A stretch of DNA of 64,000 bases from Craterostigma plantagineum (GCA_027422505.1 JAPQWV010000012.1:25001501-25065500); one strand, 5' to 3'. Shown: positions 49,636 to 61,865, counted from the stretch's first letter. Translations and numbers: made by a program. Notes: a model not told the origin generated them from the sequence alone.

Positions 49636-51190
49636 TTAGAAAAAACGTAATGGCATGATTGTAATTTCGAATTAAACATGTAATGCGTGAAAAGGAGTTC
49701 GAAATTTTTCTAAGGTTGAATCGTCAAAAAGGACACTGTTCATGCTGAGAAATTTTTCGCTCGAAAATTTTGGTGTCAAATTGATTTCCTTATGCATTGA
49801 TTTCAATTGCAATAACTCCGTTTAATTTTGTGATCGAGAAAATTCTATTTGCTAATGTTCGCTACAGTGTAAATGAATTAGTAAAAAACTTCTAAGTGTT
49901 GAAATTGAAATCGTGAGACTGTAGGCGATCAATTTTATGATCGAGAAAAATTCCGCGTAAATTTACGATCGAGAAATTATATCTCAGGTAAATTTACTAT
50001 CAAGAAATTTTCCACAATTGAATAAAATTTTCGATTTGAAATTTGTCGAGCGAAATGTGATTTTCGATCCTAAGTAAAAATTTTCGCTGCAATATTTTTC
50101 GATCGAGAAATTAGTCAACGAAAGACTAAGTCAACCGTCGAGAAATTTACCGATCAGGCGAATTTTCGATCCTAAGCAGCGAATTTTACGATCGAAAAAT
50201 TAAATGTTGAAAAATTAATTTTTCGCTGCTAAATATTTACGACCAAATTGAAATTAAATCGAAAATTCTATTTTGCGATAGTAAGTTTTATGCTCGATAA
50301 AATTTTCATCTAAATTGTCTAATCAGTGCGTAAGTTTTTCGCTCACAAAAAATCCTAATTAGATTTCTCGATGTTAAGTAATTTTTTTTCGGTCAAAATC
50401 TTCTATCGAAGCGACTAAATCAGAATATTACCGATCGAAAAACTAATTCGACACAAACAGTATCTCAATTAAATCGGAATTCAATTAAGACTGTTTACGA
50501 TCGACAAAATTCTTCGATGGCTTTAAACATTCAAATACCCAGTTTCATCAAAACTCAAATTACAGTCGAAGATGCAGATTTTCCGATGATTCATTCTACT
50601 AGATTCATAGAGAATATCGAAACTATCTTAAGTGCAGGCATTAAACTCAGGTAAAGTTCAAAATCAAGCCTAAAACACTATGAAATAGTATACGATCTTC
50701 CCAGTTTTGAAGAACAGTCGAGAAACTAATATAAATCATGCGAAAAACTACAAAATGCAGATGCTAACGAAGTTAAATCACACGCAAATGGCAACAGATT
50801 CTCATTTCTACCTTAAACAGACAATTTCGTGTTGAAAATCGAAAGATTTTTGAGAAATTTGAACTGTCTGTGAAAGTTTTTCGCGAGAGAATTTTTTTGC
50901 GATTTAGGGTTGCGTGAGAAAAAGTTTTTCGACTGACATAAAAGTGAACTTTTATTTACTCGCTGTAAGTCGATGATGGGTTTACGATTTGACATTTTGC
51001 GATTCAATGAAACAGGCCCATTACTATTTGCGCTCGAGAAATTTTCGATTCGAAAATTGCTCTTCAATTCAATTTTCTCGATCGCAAATTATCGCGGCCA
51101 ATCAAAATCGTTCCCAACACTGTTTACGATCGAGAAACGTATGATCGCGAATTAATTCTTATATCCAGTTTCTCGATGGTAAGTGTTTCT
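49636..51190 (-). repeat. E-left intergenic region with CGATCGAGAAATTT motif array
   Basis: Rich in CGATCGAGAAATTT, TTTTCGATCG and related words on both strands. 49636-50960 is an inverted, ~10-15% diverged copy of 55880-57150. Longest conserved block: 50515-50660 against 56150-56285. No coding potential. It lies between pol and ORF3 of the element. Confidence 0.8.
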
Positions 51191-51858
51191 AAAATTTTTA
51201 GATTGATCCCTATTCAAATAAGATCACATTTGTAAAGCTCCCCCTCAGAATTAAAATAAATGCAATTAACTCCCTGGATTTTCTGTGTAGTAACGTCTAG
51301 CTCCCCTGGTAGAATAAAAAATCTGTACCACTTAGAGATAAGCGTTAGTAATAATGGAGTTAATCAACAATTATTTTTGGCAATTTTATCTTTGAAATAT
51401 TTGGTCTTGTGTCTAGCTCCTCTCTTTGTAGTGTCGACGTCTCGCTCCTTAATTTTGAAAGATCTGAAATAGTCAGAGAAAAAACGTCAAAAATATTTGG
51501 AGTTAATCTACAAGTCTTATACTTGCTCCCCCTTAAATGATGCACAAGAATTGACTAATTATGCAAGCATATGAAATCAATTCAAGTCACGAGCACACAC
51601 ATTTACCAAGTAAGCATATATACATGGTCCCCGAAACCATGTACTTTAAAATATTGTGTGAGGGTAGAAGAAATGAAAAATTTATCGCATTTAAACAATT
51701 CAGCAACAATGCAATCTAAAATTGCATTTAGAATGTGTGATACACTAAAGAAATTCGCATTTATTCAATTCAACGCATATGAAACATAACATTTCATGTC
51801 AAAATGTGCGAATTTTATTATTTATTATTTATTTATTATTATTATATATATATATATT

Positions 51859-51889
<31 letters not shown>

Positions 51890-53371
51890 TAATATGGGGT
51901 TAGATTATTTTGCTTCGATCAATCGTCACACCTAAAATTTTACGAGACATTTGAAAGAAGAAAATGCCGTCAAGTCATGTCGTCAAACTAAAGTCCTAAG
52001 TTCATAGACTGGTCCATTTCGACAACTCTCACTAGGTTCGCTCTTGCTCTCAATTATGGCTATCTCGGGATTTTTATATTTTTCACTCAAGTCAACACAA
52101 GCAATTTTAATTCAATTTACCTGTGATCGAGGCATTTTTAATCATTTCACCTAAGCGAGAGACCGTCTATGTGGAATCAAAGGGTTGTAAGGGTTATAAT
52201 TTGGCTAGGACTTAGAACGGAAGGAATTTAAAGGAAAGTGAGCTTATCTCTTCATCGTCTTCCAATTCTACGTCCGTCTCCTTTTCTTTTCGGCGTCTTT
52301 CTTCTTTTCAATCTTTTCTCCCTCCTTTTTTCTTTTAAGAACTATCCCTTTTTTTATGTTATGCTCAAGCTGGAGCTCCGCTTCTCCATGAGGCTCTAGG
52401 AGATTATCGTAGGCGAAGTTCTTCTTGTTGGTTCTCGGGCCGATACTGAGCTCCTCTTCTCTTAATCCCTATTGAGGTTTCAGAGATTATCAATTTGGAG
52501 AAGTTCTCGGTTATGGAATTCGTACCCGAGGCTGCACTCCTCTTCTCGTTTCCCGATATAAGACCGGATTATCGTTGGAGAAGTTCACTTCGTGGTGCTC
52601 CTCTTCCAGCCGTTCTGACGAGCTACGAGATTATCGTTGGAGAAGTTCACAGCAGGAACCATGCCACTTTCTACAAGGTAGTCGGAAGGCCGGTTCCTTT
52701 GGTCTGTTTGTTGCGCCTTGAGCAATGCCTTCGTTTGTCATCATCTTACTTTTTCTTTCGTTATCTCCCCCTCCTTTTCTCGTTTGAACAACCATTCGAA
52801 GAGTATAGAGTTCGGTTGAAGGCTGGGAATGGGTTTCAAATGAAGAAAAGGACATCGGAGAAGGCTCAAAGTGGATGACTAAGGGCTAACGTGGGGGAAT
52901 TTATATAAGGCCGTATGAGGAATATCCTAAACTCCCTTATCATTTTCCTGACGATCTAACGCAAGATGAGTATGAAGCCAAGTATCACTAGTTAAGACAA
53001 GCAATTGATGTGTGACTCACTCGAGAAATAGAGCCAAAGAAAGAAAAATATAACAAGGCTTGAATCCTCACATTTATAGTGGCTTTGTGTCTAGTGGAGC
53101 AACCTAATGGCCTTTAGACACAAGAATGTGACTTAGACTGACAAAATTAAGCAATTAAATCAATCGTATGTCGAGGTAAAATTCTAAGTGACTTTAGATC
53201 AAAGCATCCTAAAGGATTTCGTCATACCCCTTTATATTATATATAGAAATATATATATATATATATATATTATTTTTATATTATTGTTATCACGCAAAAT
53301 AAGGACAAATAAGCATAGAAAACACATAGAATAGAGCATGTGATAGCACAGAAGATCAGGTAATGCACATA
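51191..53371 (-). other. E-left region downstream of pol with polypurine-like motifs and a short tandem repeat
   Basis: Minus-strand GAGGGGGAGC (51243-51252), AGGGGAGCTAG (~51300), GAGGAGCTAG (~51418) and AAGGGGGAGC (51525-51534) repeat a polypurine-like motif. Multiple such tracts are a known Sirevirus trait. At 52370-52660 four loose copies of GATTATCGTTGGAGAAGTTC alternate with CTCCTCTTCTC. (TA)n lies at 53243-53270. A 74-codon minus-strand frame at 52631-52855 is weak. I see no envelope-like gene. Confidence 0.5.
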
Positions 53372-55878
53372 TTACGGAAGATTCAACATGCCTAATTGTC
53401 CGACAAGGAATTGAAATCGTTTCTCATCCAAGGCCTTGGTGAAAATGTCGGCCAGTTGAAACTCCATGTTCACAAAGTACATCTCTATCGTGCCTTTTTC
53501 TACGTGATCTTTGATAAAATGATATCTAATGTCTATGTGTTTTGGGCGTGAATGATGAACAGGATTGCAAGTAATGGCGATTGCACTCTGACTATCACTA
53601 TATATGGGTATATTATTTAGATTGTACCCATAGTCGCGAAGCTGTGTCCGCATCCACAGCATCTGTGAGCAACAGCTGGCGGCAGCTACGTATTCTGCTT
53701 CGGCCGTCGAAGTTGACACACAGTTCTGCTTTTTGGATGACCAGCAAACCAGCTTTTTGCCTAAAAATGGAGCGCCACCGGACGTGCTTTTCCTGTCCAT
53801 TTGGCAACCTGCATAGTCAGCGTCAGTGTAGCCGATAAGTTTAAAATTCGTACCCTTTGGATACCATAGGCCAAGGGTAGAGGTGCCCTTAAGGAAGCGT
53901 AAAATTCTTTTGACCGCGAGCATATGGGATTCTTTGGGATCGGCTTGAAAACGGGCACACAAGCACGTGGCAAACATGATGTCCGGCCGGCTCGAAGTAA
54001 GGTAGAGAAGAGATCCAATGATACTGCGATACAGTGTGATGTCGACCGACTTGCCAGAGGGATCGGCATCCAACTTGCAGCTGGTGACATAGGAGTGCTG
54101 AGAGTCTTGCTCTGGTCTTGATGAAATTTCTTCAGAATATCCTTGATGTATTTTGTATGACTGATGAAAATTCCATCATTGAGCTGCCTGACTTGAAGTC
54201 CTAAGAAAAATTGTATCTCTCCCATGTGACTCATCTCGAATTTGCTCTTCATGAGATCTCCAAACTTCTTGCAGAGCCGAGGATTTGTTGATCCGAAGAT
54301 GATGTCGTCGACGTATACTTGGACGACCATCAGATCTTTGTCATGCCATTTAATGAAGAGGGTTGTGTCTATCGTTCCTCGTATGAATCCAGACTTCACG
54401 AGGAAATCACTCAGGACATCATACCAAGCACGTGGGGGCTTGCTTTAGTCCATAGAGAGCTTTGTCCAAGCGATAGACATGATCGGGATGTTCTTGATCA
54501 ACGAAACCTTCCTGCTGAGCGACGTAGACTTCTTTATTTAACACGCTGTTGAGAAAGGCAGTTTTAGCATCCATCTGATAGACTTTGAAGTCTTTGTGAG
54601 CCGCATAAGCCAGCAGGAGGCGGATAGCTTCGATACGAGCAACAGGAGCGTAAGTCTCGTCGTAGTCGATGCCTTCCTGTTGATTGTATCCATTAGCTAC
54701 TAGCCTTGCTTTGTTCCGGATCACTTCACCATCTTCATTTTTCTTATTCTTGAAAACCCATTTAGTTCCGACCACTGTTTTCCCATGTGGACGGGGTACC
54801 AAGGTCCACACTTGAAGACGTTCGAATTGATTGATTTCCTCTTGCATTGCAATTGTCCAATCCGGGTCTCGTAGTGCGTCTGCTACTTTGGTAGGCTCGT
54901 TTTGGCTCAGGAAGCAACTGAAAAGACTGTGTTGACGACGTGTCCTCACACCAACCGAGGGATCGCCAATTATCTGATCAACCGAGTGGCCTCTCGTCCA
55001 CTTGCGCTCATGAGGCAAAGCTGAAGCGATAGCCTATAGTCTCCGATTGATCATTTGTCTGAGGAAGTTCCAATACTGCACTTGGATTGATCGTCTCTGA
55101 TGATACTTCCTCGATGACCACTGTAGGTTCTTCGGTGTTCTGTGGCAATTCTGAATCGGGTGGGGTAGAGGTGTGAGATGAACTTGGTATGTCGGTCTCG
55201 TTCGGTAGAAATCCATTGTTGGTGTAGGCGTGTATGACCGATATACCGATTCGAAGAGAGAATCCAAGTCGTCTATTGCAAGTCTCGTTGCTTCGTTTGA
55301 CACTGATCCTGAAGTATCTTCTGTTGGTTTTGTGCCAACACACCAGTGATTACGGGTTCTGAAATGTTGTCGTCAGAAGCCAACGGGTTAGGCACGGGTC
55401 CTGGTCTGAATTGACCAGAAGCCATATCTGCCACTTCGTGGAAAGTGACATTATAGCTTTCCTTAATAGTTTGGTTGGACTTGATGTATACTCGGTACGC
55501 TTTTGATGTTGAAGAGTACCCGACAAACGTAGCTTCGAATGCATTAGGGTCGAACTTTGCACGTTGCTCTCGGTCGTTCGCCACAAAGCACTTGCACCCG
55601 AAGACGGGCACTCTATTATTCACAATCTCGTACGAAGTCTTGTTGAACCGTTTGTGAACCACTGTCCTGTTTTGAGTAAAACAAGCGGTATTGACTGCTT
55701 CAGCCCATAGAAAGTGTGGAAGTCCCGATTCGATCATCATTGTACGAGCGGCTTCCACTAGTGTTCGTTTTTTCCTTTCAACGACCCCATTTTGTTGAGG
55801 TGTTTTGGCGGCTGAAAATTGTTGACTTATTCCAAGTTTATGATAAAACTCACTGAGGTGATTGTTCTTTAATAAAAG
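53372..55878 (-). pseudogene. E-left Copia pol: integrase end, reverse transcriptase, RNase H
   Basis: Copia order (integrase before RT) on the minus strand. Integrase starts mid-core at the 55878 junction (HLSEFYHKLGISQQFSAAKT, TPQQNGVVERK) and runs through MIESGLPHFLWAEAVNTACF and [82 protein letters not shown] and catalytic VQVYVDDIIFGST. RNase H: GYTDADYAGCQMDRKSTSGG, STAEAEYVAAASCCSQ, IYSDSQSAIAI; D-E-D present; the stop is at 53372 after LGMLNLP. Frameshifts near 55290, 55020, 54410 and 54080. Catalytic residues are otherwise conserved. Gag and protease are lost. Confidence 0.88.
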
Positions 55879-57310
55879 TTTAACTTTTGTTAGTCGAAAA
55901 ACTTTTTCTCTAGCGAAAAACTTTCACAGACAGCTTAAAATTCTCAAAACTCTTTCGATTTTCAACGCCAAACTGTCTGTTTAAGGTAGAAATGAGATAC
56001 TTTTAACATATGCGTGTGATTCGTTAGCATCTGCATTTTGTTGTTTTTCGCATGATTTATATTAGTTTCTCGACTGTTCTTCAAAACTGAGAAAATCGTA
56101 TACTATTTCAGTGTTTTAGGCTTGATTATGAGTGTTTTCTGAGTTTAATGCCTGCACTTAAGATAGTTTCGATATTCTCTATGAATCTGGTAGAATGGAT
56201 CATCGGAAAATCTGCATCTTCGACTGTAATTTGAGTTTTGATGAAACTGGGTATTTGAATGTTTAAAGCCATCGAAGAACTTTGTCGATCGCAAACAGTC
56301 TTAATTGAATTCCGATTTAATTGAGACACTGTTTGTGTCGAATTAGTTTCTCGATCTGTAAAATTCTGATTTAGTCGCTAAGATAGAAGATTTTGACCGG
56401 AATTTTTTAAACATCGAGAAATCTAATTAGAATTTTTGTGAGCGAAAAACTTACGCACTGATTAGACAATTTAGATGCAAAGTTTATCGAGCGTAAAACT
56501 TACTATTGCAATTAGAATTTTCGATTTAATTTCAATTTGGTTGAAAAATTATTTTTTTTTAGAATTTTTGATTTAATTTCAATTTGGTTGAAAAAATTTA
56601 GCAGCGAAAAGAAAATAATTTTTCAACCCTTAATTTTTCGTTCGTAAAATTTCTCGACGGTTGACTTAGTCTTTCGTTAACTGATTTCTCGATCGAAAAA
56701 TAGTGCAGCGAAAATCTACTTTCAATCGAAAATCACATACCGCTCGACAAATTTCAAATCGAGAATTTTATTCAATCGTAGAAAATTTCCCGATTGTAAA
56801 TTTACCTGAGATATAATTTCTCGATCGTAAATTTACGCGGAATTTTTCTCTATCGTAAAATTGATCGGCTACAGTCTCACGATTTCAATTTCAGCACTTA
56901 GAAGTTTTTTTTATAAGTCCTTTCCACTGTAGCGAACATTAGCGAATAGAATTTTCTCGATCGCAAAATTGAACGGAGTTATTGCAATTGAAATCAATGC
57001 ATAAGGAAATCAATTTGACACCAGAATTTTTGAGCGATTCTCGACATGAACAGTGTCCTTTTTCACGATTCAACACTTAGAAAAATTTCGAACTATTTTT
57101 CACGCTATTTATACTTCATTCGAAATTATATTCATGCCATTACTATTTTTTAAAATTGAGCATATACTATGCATTTGACATGATTCAATTCAAAATTCAT
57201 CGAACATGCTATCACTTGCGATATTACTATAGTTTGATGAAATTTATTCATGCTTCGACTGAAAATAAAATTGAACTAATAAACTTTTATATATATCTTA
57301 TTTTTTTCAG
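55879..57310 (+). repeat. E-right intergenic motif array and splice-acceptor-like tract
   Basis: Inverted counterpart of 49636-50960 plus 44666-44808. The last bases, ATCTTATTTTTTTCAG (57295-57310), form a pyrimidine tract plus AG right before the ORF3 ATG. They are conserved in E-left although the neighbouring sequence has diverged. Confidence 0.75.
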
Positions 57311-60300
57311 ATGGATCGCTATCCAACATATAATCACATATACGAGAAATCCCTATATCTCAATGTCCACGACACGAACTTCCAAATGGACCTGGCCACC
57401 TTCCGGTGTCCAAACGACATCATCGTGTCAATCCTTCAAGGCCATCCCCTATGGCATGGACTTACCGTGACGGCATCAGTGCCGATGGTCTACCTCCAGC
57501 AGTTTTGGGGGATGATCAAGAGCATCATCTTGGACGGGGGATATCATTTCACGACGGTTGTAGGGACGAGGCACATTTGCATGGGCAAGAACGAGTTCAG
57601 AGCTCTACTCGACCTCCCTCACAGCCAAAACTACGACCCCCTCCCATCAGATGAAGAACTGGTGGCTGATTTCCTTCAAATGGGTTACCGTCCGCCGCTC
57701 ACCAAGCTCGCTCAGGTTCAGATCAACGGTATCCCTCACCCATGGAAGAACTGTTCGGGATCGTGAACAAGTGTCTATCTCCGAAGCACGCCGGCTTCGA
57801 CAAGGGCAACGGCCACATCCTCCGGATTTTTCACGGAGTCGTGTTCTCGCGAAATTATGATTTCGCCCAGCTGATCTGGAACGACCTTGCAGAACAGATC
57901 AGACAAAAGGAGAACAACCGGTCCAAGAACGTGCCGTACGTGAGATGGTTCTCCGTCATCATCCGCCAACACATGGAGATGTACGCGCAGAACATTCCTC
58001 GCCTGCCACCGGGTGGAAACTATCAGCCCCCCGGCTCAAATTCTTCCACAACCCAAGGCTGGTGGACCTTACACAGCCTCCAATGGCCATATCTCTCAAC
58101 CTTCTTCGGCTCGCTGACCCCGCAGGAGCTGGAGATACTGCCGGGAACATCACCTCACTGAGGAAATGATTAGAGGGCCCCCGGCAGATATACACATGAG
58201 CCCTCCCCAACCGCAACAACACTAAAGTCCAGAGGCCATGTTGATTGATGAAGTGGCCCTGGAGCTCGAGCAGGAGCCTCCAACTCAGGACGATGCCACC
58301 TTGATAGATGTTGTGGCCGCTGAGTTGGAACAAGAGGCTCCAACAGAAATGCTTCAAGTGTAAGTGCCCGTACATGTAGGCGTGCTTGAAGAAACCATTG
58401 AGGAGGTTCTTCTAGAAGAAGCACAGCCGGAGACAGAAATTGGGCAGAGCTCGCTTCCACTTGTGACGGATCAGGCTCCAGGGGATGTTGAACGTGATCC
58501 CACTCCTCACACAGCTACACCATCCGACACAGAGTCAGATGAGGAGATTAGCCTGATAAGACGGACTCCCAGACGACTTAGTATTCAACTGGAGTCCCTC
58601 TTCACGGCCGTCACCAGCGCACCAGATACCACGCTGACCACAACGACAAGTGTTGCCGGCACTTCTTCGCTCAATCTTGAGCCGCAACCAACTCACGTGG
58701 TGTCTGGTTCGCAGGCGCAACCTGAGCCTGGCCTAACACCCATAGAGACGAATCCTCAAGATTCGACTCGAGGATTGGGTGGAAGTCTCATACAGTCACA
58801 ACCTCAAGTGACTGTGAGCCAACCCACAAAGTCGGTGTCTACTCAAGGGTTGATAACAGGCGACATATGTCGTCCTGGTCCATCTCAGGAGGCATCCGCA
58901 CCCTTCGTGACGACCGAACAGTTCCAGGCCGCTCTATCTGCCGCTGTACAATCAATGGAAGACAAGATCACAAAGAGAGTACTTCAAGCAATCGAGGCAT
59001 CCCGAAGAGATACCGGGAAAGCACCTGCCTCTGAACCTTCGTCACAAATCAACCCCACACCTCCACAACCCTCACCCACCGACCCTCTAGCCACTTCCTC
59101 CATCCTCATCAACCCATACACAATCCCTATCACCAAGCTCCATGACATTCTCCTCGCCCGTCTGATAGGCTTTTCCATCCAATCGCCGCAAGAAGAATCC
59201 CTCTATAGGCGATTGGTGGACCATCCTGAGCCACCGACTGACACCTGCCGAGGCCAAAGCTCCCACTCACGGCGCAGACATGACGATCCTGACGATCAGG
59301 ACCCTCATGAGGGGGAGAAGAGGCCAAGGACATCAAAAAGTGGCCAAGGACAAGGCTCGGACGCCACGCAGACAAGCGCTGGAGCTGGTGAAACCCAAAC
59401 ACAAACCACCCACCAAACACAAACCACCCACCAAACTACCTACACCACGCACCGCACCGCCCACATCGAACCACCAACCTTTTACCTCAGGATGCCTCCG
59501 TCCACCCCACCGATCTAATCAAGCCCCTTGCTTCCGGAAGAAGAAGCAAGTGCTGCGATGCTTGTAGCTCTAGCAGCTACCCAAGCCACTCCCTCAGTCG
59601 CTCTAGACCAACCGGGACCCTCTGGACATGGCGTCAATCCATACGAGGTCCAAGACCACTACATCTTCAAAGGACAGTGGATGACCCACTCCATGCCCGA
59701 GGAGCATCAAAGACGATGGCATCACGACGTTCGGCGCTTTCTACAACAAGTGTCTATAGATCTCGTAATCATAGAAGACGACGAGCTTCAGGAAGGTGAA
59801 GACTACGAGCGAGTTATCCCAAGGCTACCAGAGTTAATCGCTCAACAGGCGGTTCCCTCTCCAAGGCTAACGCCAGGGACCGTCCGGATCGACACGCAAT
59901 GGGAAAACATTCAAATAGAAATTCCCTTCCTCGAAGAAGTTCGTGAGAATATTTGGAGGTCTCCGGACAGAGTGAAGAAGCCGAACGAGTTCGAGCTTAG
60001 AGGGATCTCTCATTGGGATCAGCAAAAGAGGATGACCTACCTCTGGATGCTGACCAAACTAGGACCTGATGTTAGGCTGGGGATGACTAAGACACAAGCC
60101 AAGAGCCATTATAAGAGTCTCTCCCCAATAAGCCAACTACTCAGCGTATACAGTGCCAAAATGAGGACTTCCAACACCTCACTACTTCATCGAACGAGTG
60201 GACAGGACCCGAGAGGAACTGAGCGAGAGCGACATGCCGTACCTCCCCGCCGATGAAGTGTACCGTCTTTATCAGCTATACGTGGAGAAGTACAAAGGTC

Positions 60301-60826
60301 CTCAGGGCTTCATCAAGAAATAAGGCCTCGAAGGGCTCTACCGGTTCATTATGCGCCAGGTCAAGTACTATGCCGCACACGACCTTCAGATGGCTCTGGA
60401 GAGCAATATGAAGAAGGTCAACATGACCGCTCCACTCAACAAAGGACCTGAGATCGAAGGGATTCCCAACAATCACGTGCACATCAGCTCAGTCCTAGGC
60501 GTCGCCTACCACAATCCAATAGCAACGAAGAATAGGTTGATGCTGAAGACTGAGATTCATAAGTTTTGCGATGGGACGCTCAAGGTCGTCAGAAAAACAT
60601 TGAGCAGAGGTTGGAAGAAATCAACAGAGACACTATGCTGAGGATCCACAGGTTCGTGATAGAACAGCCGCTCCTAATGGAATTGCTTGAAGATATCGAG
60701 GAGCGACTGGAGCTTAGGATCACGCTGAGGAACTACGAGCATGCACTGGGCTTGCGCAGATCGTATTACGCCCGACGAGGACAAACGGTGCGGAGACGCA
60801 ATCAAGCACAAAGGGGGAGATTGTAG
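57311..60826 (+). pseudogene. E ORF3: large protein of unknown function, broken
   Basis: About 1170 codons in pieces: 57311-57766, 57742-58161, ~58236-58361, 58364-59518, 59528-60256, 60351-60641, 60566-60826, needing at least four frameshifts and one stop (59516). The N-terminal ~280 residues (FRCPNDIIVSILQGHPLWHG, VPMVYLQQFWGMIKSIILDG, LFGIVNKCLSPKHAGFDKGN, YDFAQLIWNDLAEQI, VPYVRWFSVIIRQHM) resemble an extra domain seen in some asterid Copia-associated proteins, as I recall it. An acidic internal repeat (LIDEVALELEQE / LIDVVAAELEQE), a long Pro/Thr/Gln-rich low-complexity middle and a charged helical C-terminus (ENIWRSPDRVKKPNEFELRG) follow. No enzymatic motif. It sits where Sireviruses carry an envelope-like gene, but I see no membrane segment. 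Confidence 0.7.
60808..60821 (+). other. Polypurine tract of E-right
   Basis: CAAAGGGGGAGATT directly precedes the LTR. It overlaps the end of ORF3 and matches the tract of element S. Confidence 0.9.
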
Positions 60827-61172
60827 AATACCATTTGTAATTGTGCTTGATTTCATTAGTTGTCCTTGTAATTAGGGGCGTTTTGTATAGTAGTCCTTAG
60901 ATTAGGACTAGTTTGATATTTATACCAAGTTTGTTTGGTATAAATACATGTAAATCGATTGAGCTGAATAGAGAAAGTTTTTAGAATTGATCCGAGAGGC
61001 TTGCAATTTGATTTCTATAGAGAGAAACAACAATAACTTTCTCACTCTACTCGAATTCTCTCTCTTGTTCTTCATTTGAGTTTTTCGATCGAATTCAATT
61101 GCTTATCAAAACGATCGAATTACTATGAATTCTAGCCTAGGATCGTAGAGTTGTTAATCGTAGGACCTAACA
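60822..61172 (+). repeat. E LTR 1 (plus), 351 bp
   Basis: From TGTAGAATACC to GGACCTAACA. The TATA box (TATAAATA) sits in a palindrome with arms TTTATACCAA and TTTGGTATAAA around 60918-60945. It is followed at 61175 by TCGTATCAGAGCA, the initiator-Met primer-binding site with one mismatch, and by leader-like sequence up to 61515. Confidence 0.9.
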
Positions 61173-61515
61173 ATTCGTATCAGAGCAGATTCGTTCTGTT
61201 TTGAATCGTAAATTGTTAGAATTTGATCGAAAATCATTTTCTAGATACTGTTCATCGAAGAACAGATTTGGCGCGAAAACCTTTTTCGATCCAATAGCTT
61301 AATTCTGTGCTTAATTGACTTCTGTGCTTGTTTAAGTGTTAGATCATCATTGCGATCAGTTCTGTAGTAGTTTGAACTTCGATTTTTAGGATTGAATTGC
61401 TTCTGCGTGTTATTGTTTGCGAAGAACATGAAGAACACGTTCTGATTTTGATCAAATTCGATATATTTTGCTTCATAACGTGTTTAATTGCTTGTTCGTG
61501 CGTGATTAGTACTTC
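61173..61515 (+). other. E primer-binding site and 5' leader fragment
   Basis: PBS-like TCGTATCAGAGCA (61175-61187), then ~330 bp of leader rich in GATCGAAAAT/TTCGAT words. It ends abruptly at 61515 against the inverted LTR 2. No ORF. Confidence 0.7.
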
Positions 61516-61865
61516 TGTTAGGTCCTACGATTAACAACTCTACGATCCTAGGCTAGAATTCATAGTAATTCGATCGTTTTGATAAGCAATTGAATTCGAT
61601 CGAAAAACTCAAATGAAGAACAAGAGAGAGAATTTGAGTAGAGTGAGAAAGTTACTGTTGTTTCTCTCTCTAAAAATCGAATTGCAAGCCTTTCGGATCA
61701 ATTCTAAAAACTTTCTCTATTCAGCTCAATTGATTTACATGTATTTATACCAAACAAACTTGGTATAAATATCAATCTAGTCCTAATCTAAGGACTACTA
61801 TACAAAACGCCCCAAATTACAAGGACAACTAATGAAATCAAGCACAATTACAATGGTATTCTACA
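61516..61865 (-). repeat. E LTR 2 (minus), inverted copy of LTR 1
   Basis: 350 bp, from TGTTAGG (61516) to ATTCTACA (61865); the reverse complement of LTR 1 with roughly 3% differences. It has no PBS, PPT or matching target duplication at its edges. The right edge meets the 5' flank of the Werner-like pseudogene with TCTACA microhomology to the undisturbed left copy (43434-43440 region). Confidence 0.92.

Larger units (their letters stand above)
44366..55878 (-). mobile_element. E-left: Copia element with ORF3, 5' and 3' truncated, carrying N1
   Basis: Reading on the minus strand: integrase (from 55878) to RNase H (ending 53372), a long intergenic region (53371 to 49636, then 44808 to 44666) and the first ~100 codons of ORF3 (44366-44665). 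Element N1 interrupts it at 44812-49635. The intergenic and ORF3 parts match E-right (55880-57613) as an inverted copy, which is how pol and ORF3 can be assigned to the same family. Gag, protease and the 5' LTR are missing at 55878; the rest of ORF3 and the 3' LTR are missing at 44366. Confidence 0.7.
55879..61172 (+). mobile_element. E-right: 3' half of a Copia element, ORF3 to LTR
   Basis: Intergenic motif array (55879-57310), ORF3 (57311-60826), polypurine tract and LTR (60822-61172). It faces away from E-left. Its left edge is fused to E-left integrase at 55878, so gag-pol is missing. The LTR is followed by a primer-binding-like site, which would normally mark a 5' LTR. Confidence 0.75.

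Noticed and set aside
58170..58460. Minus-strand ORFs opposite ORF3
   Set aside because: Shadow frames of the ORF3 coding region; no independent features.
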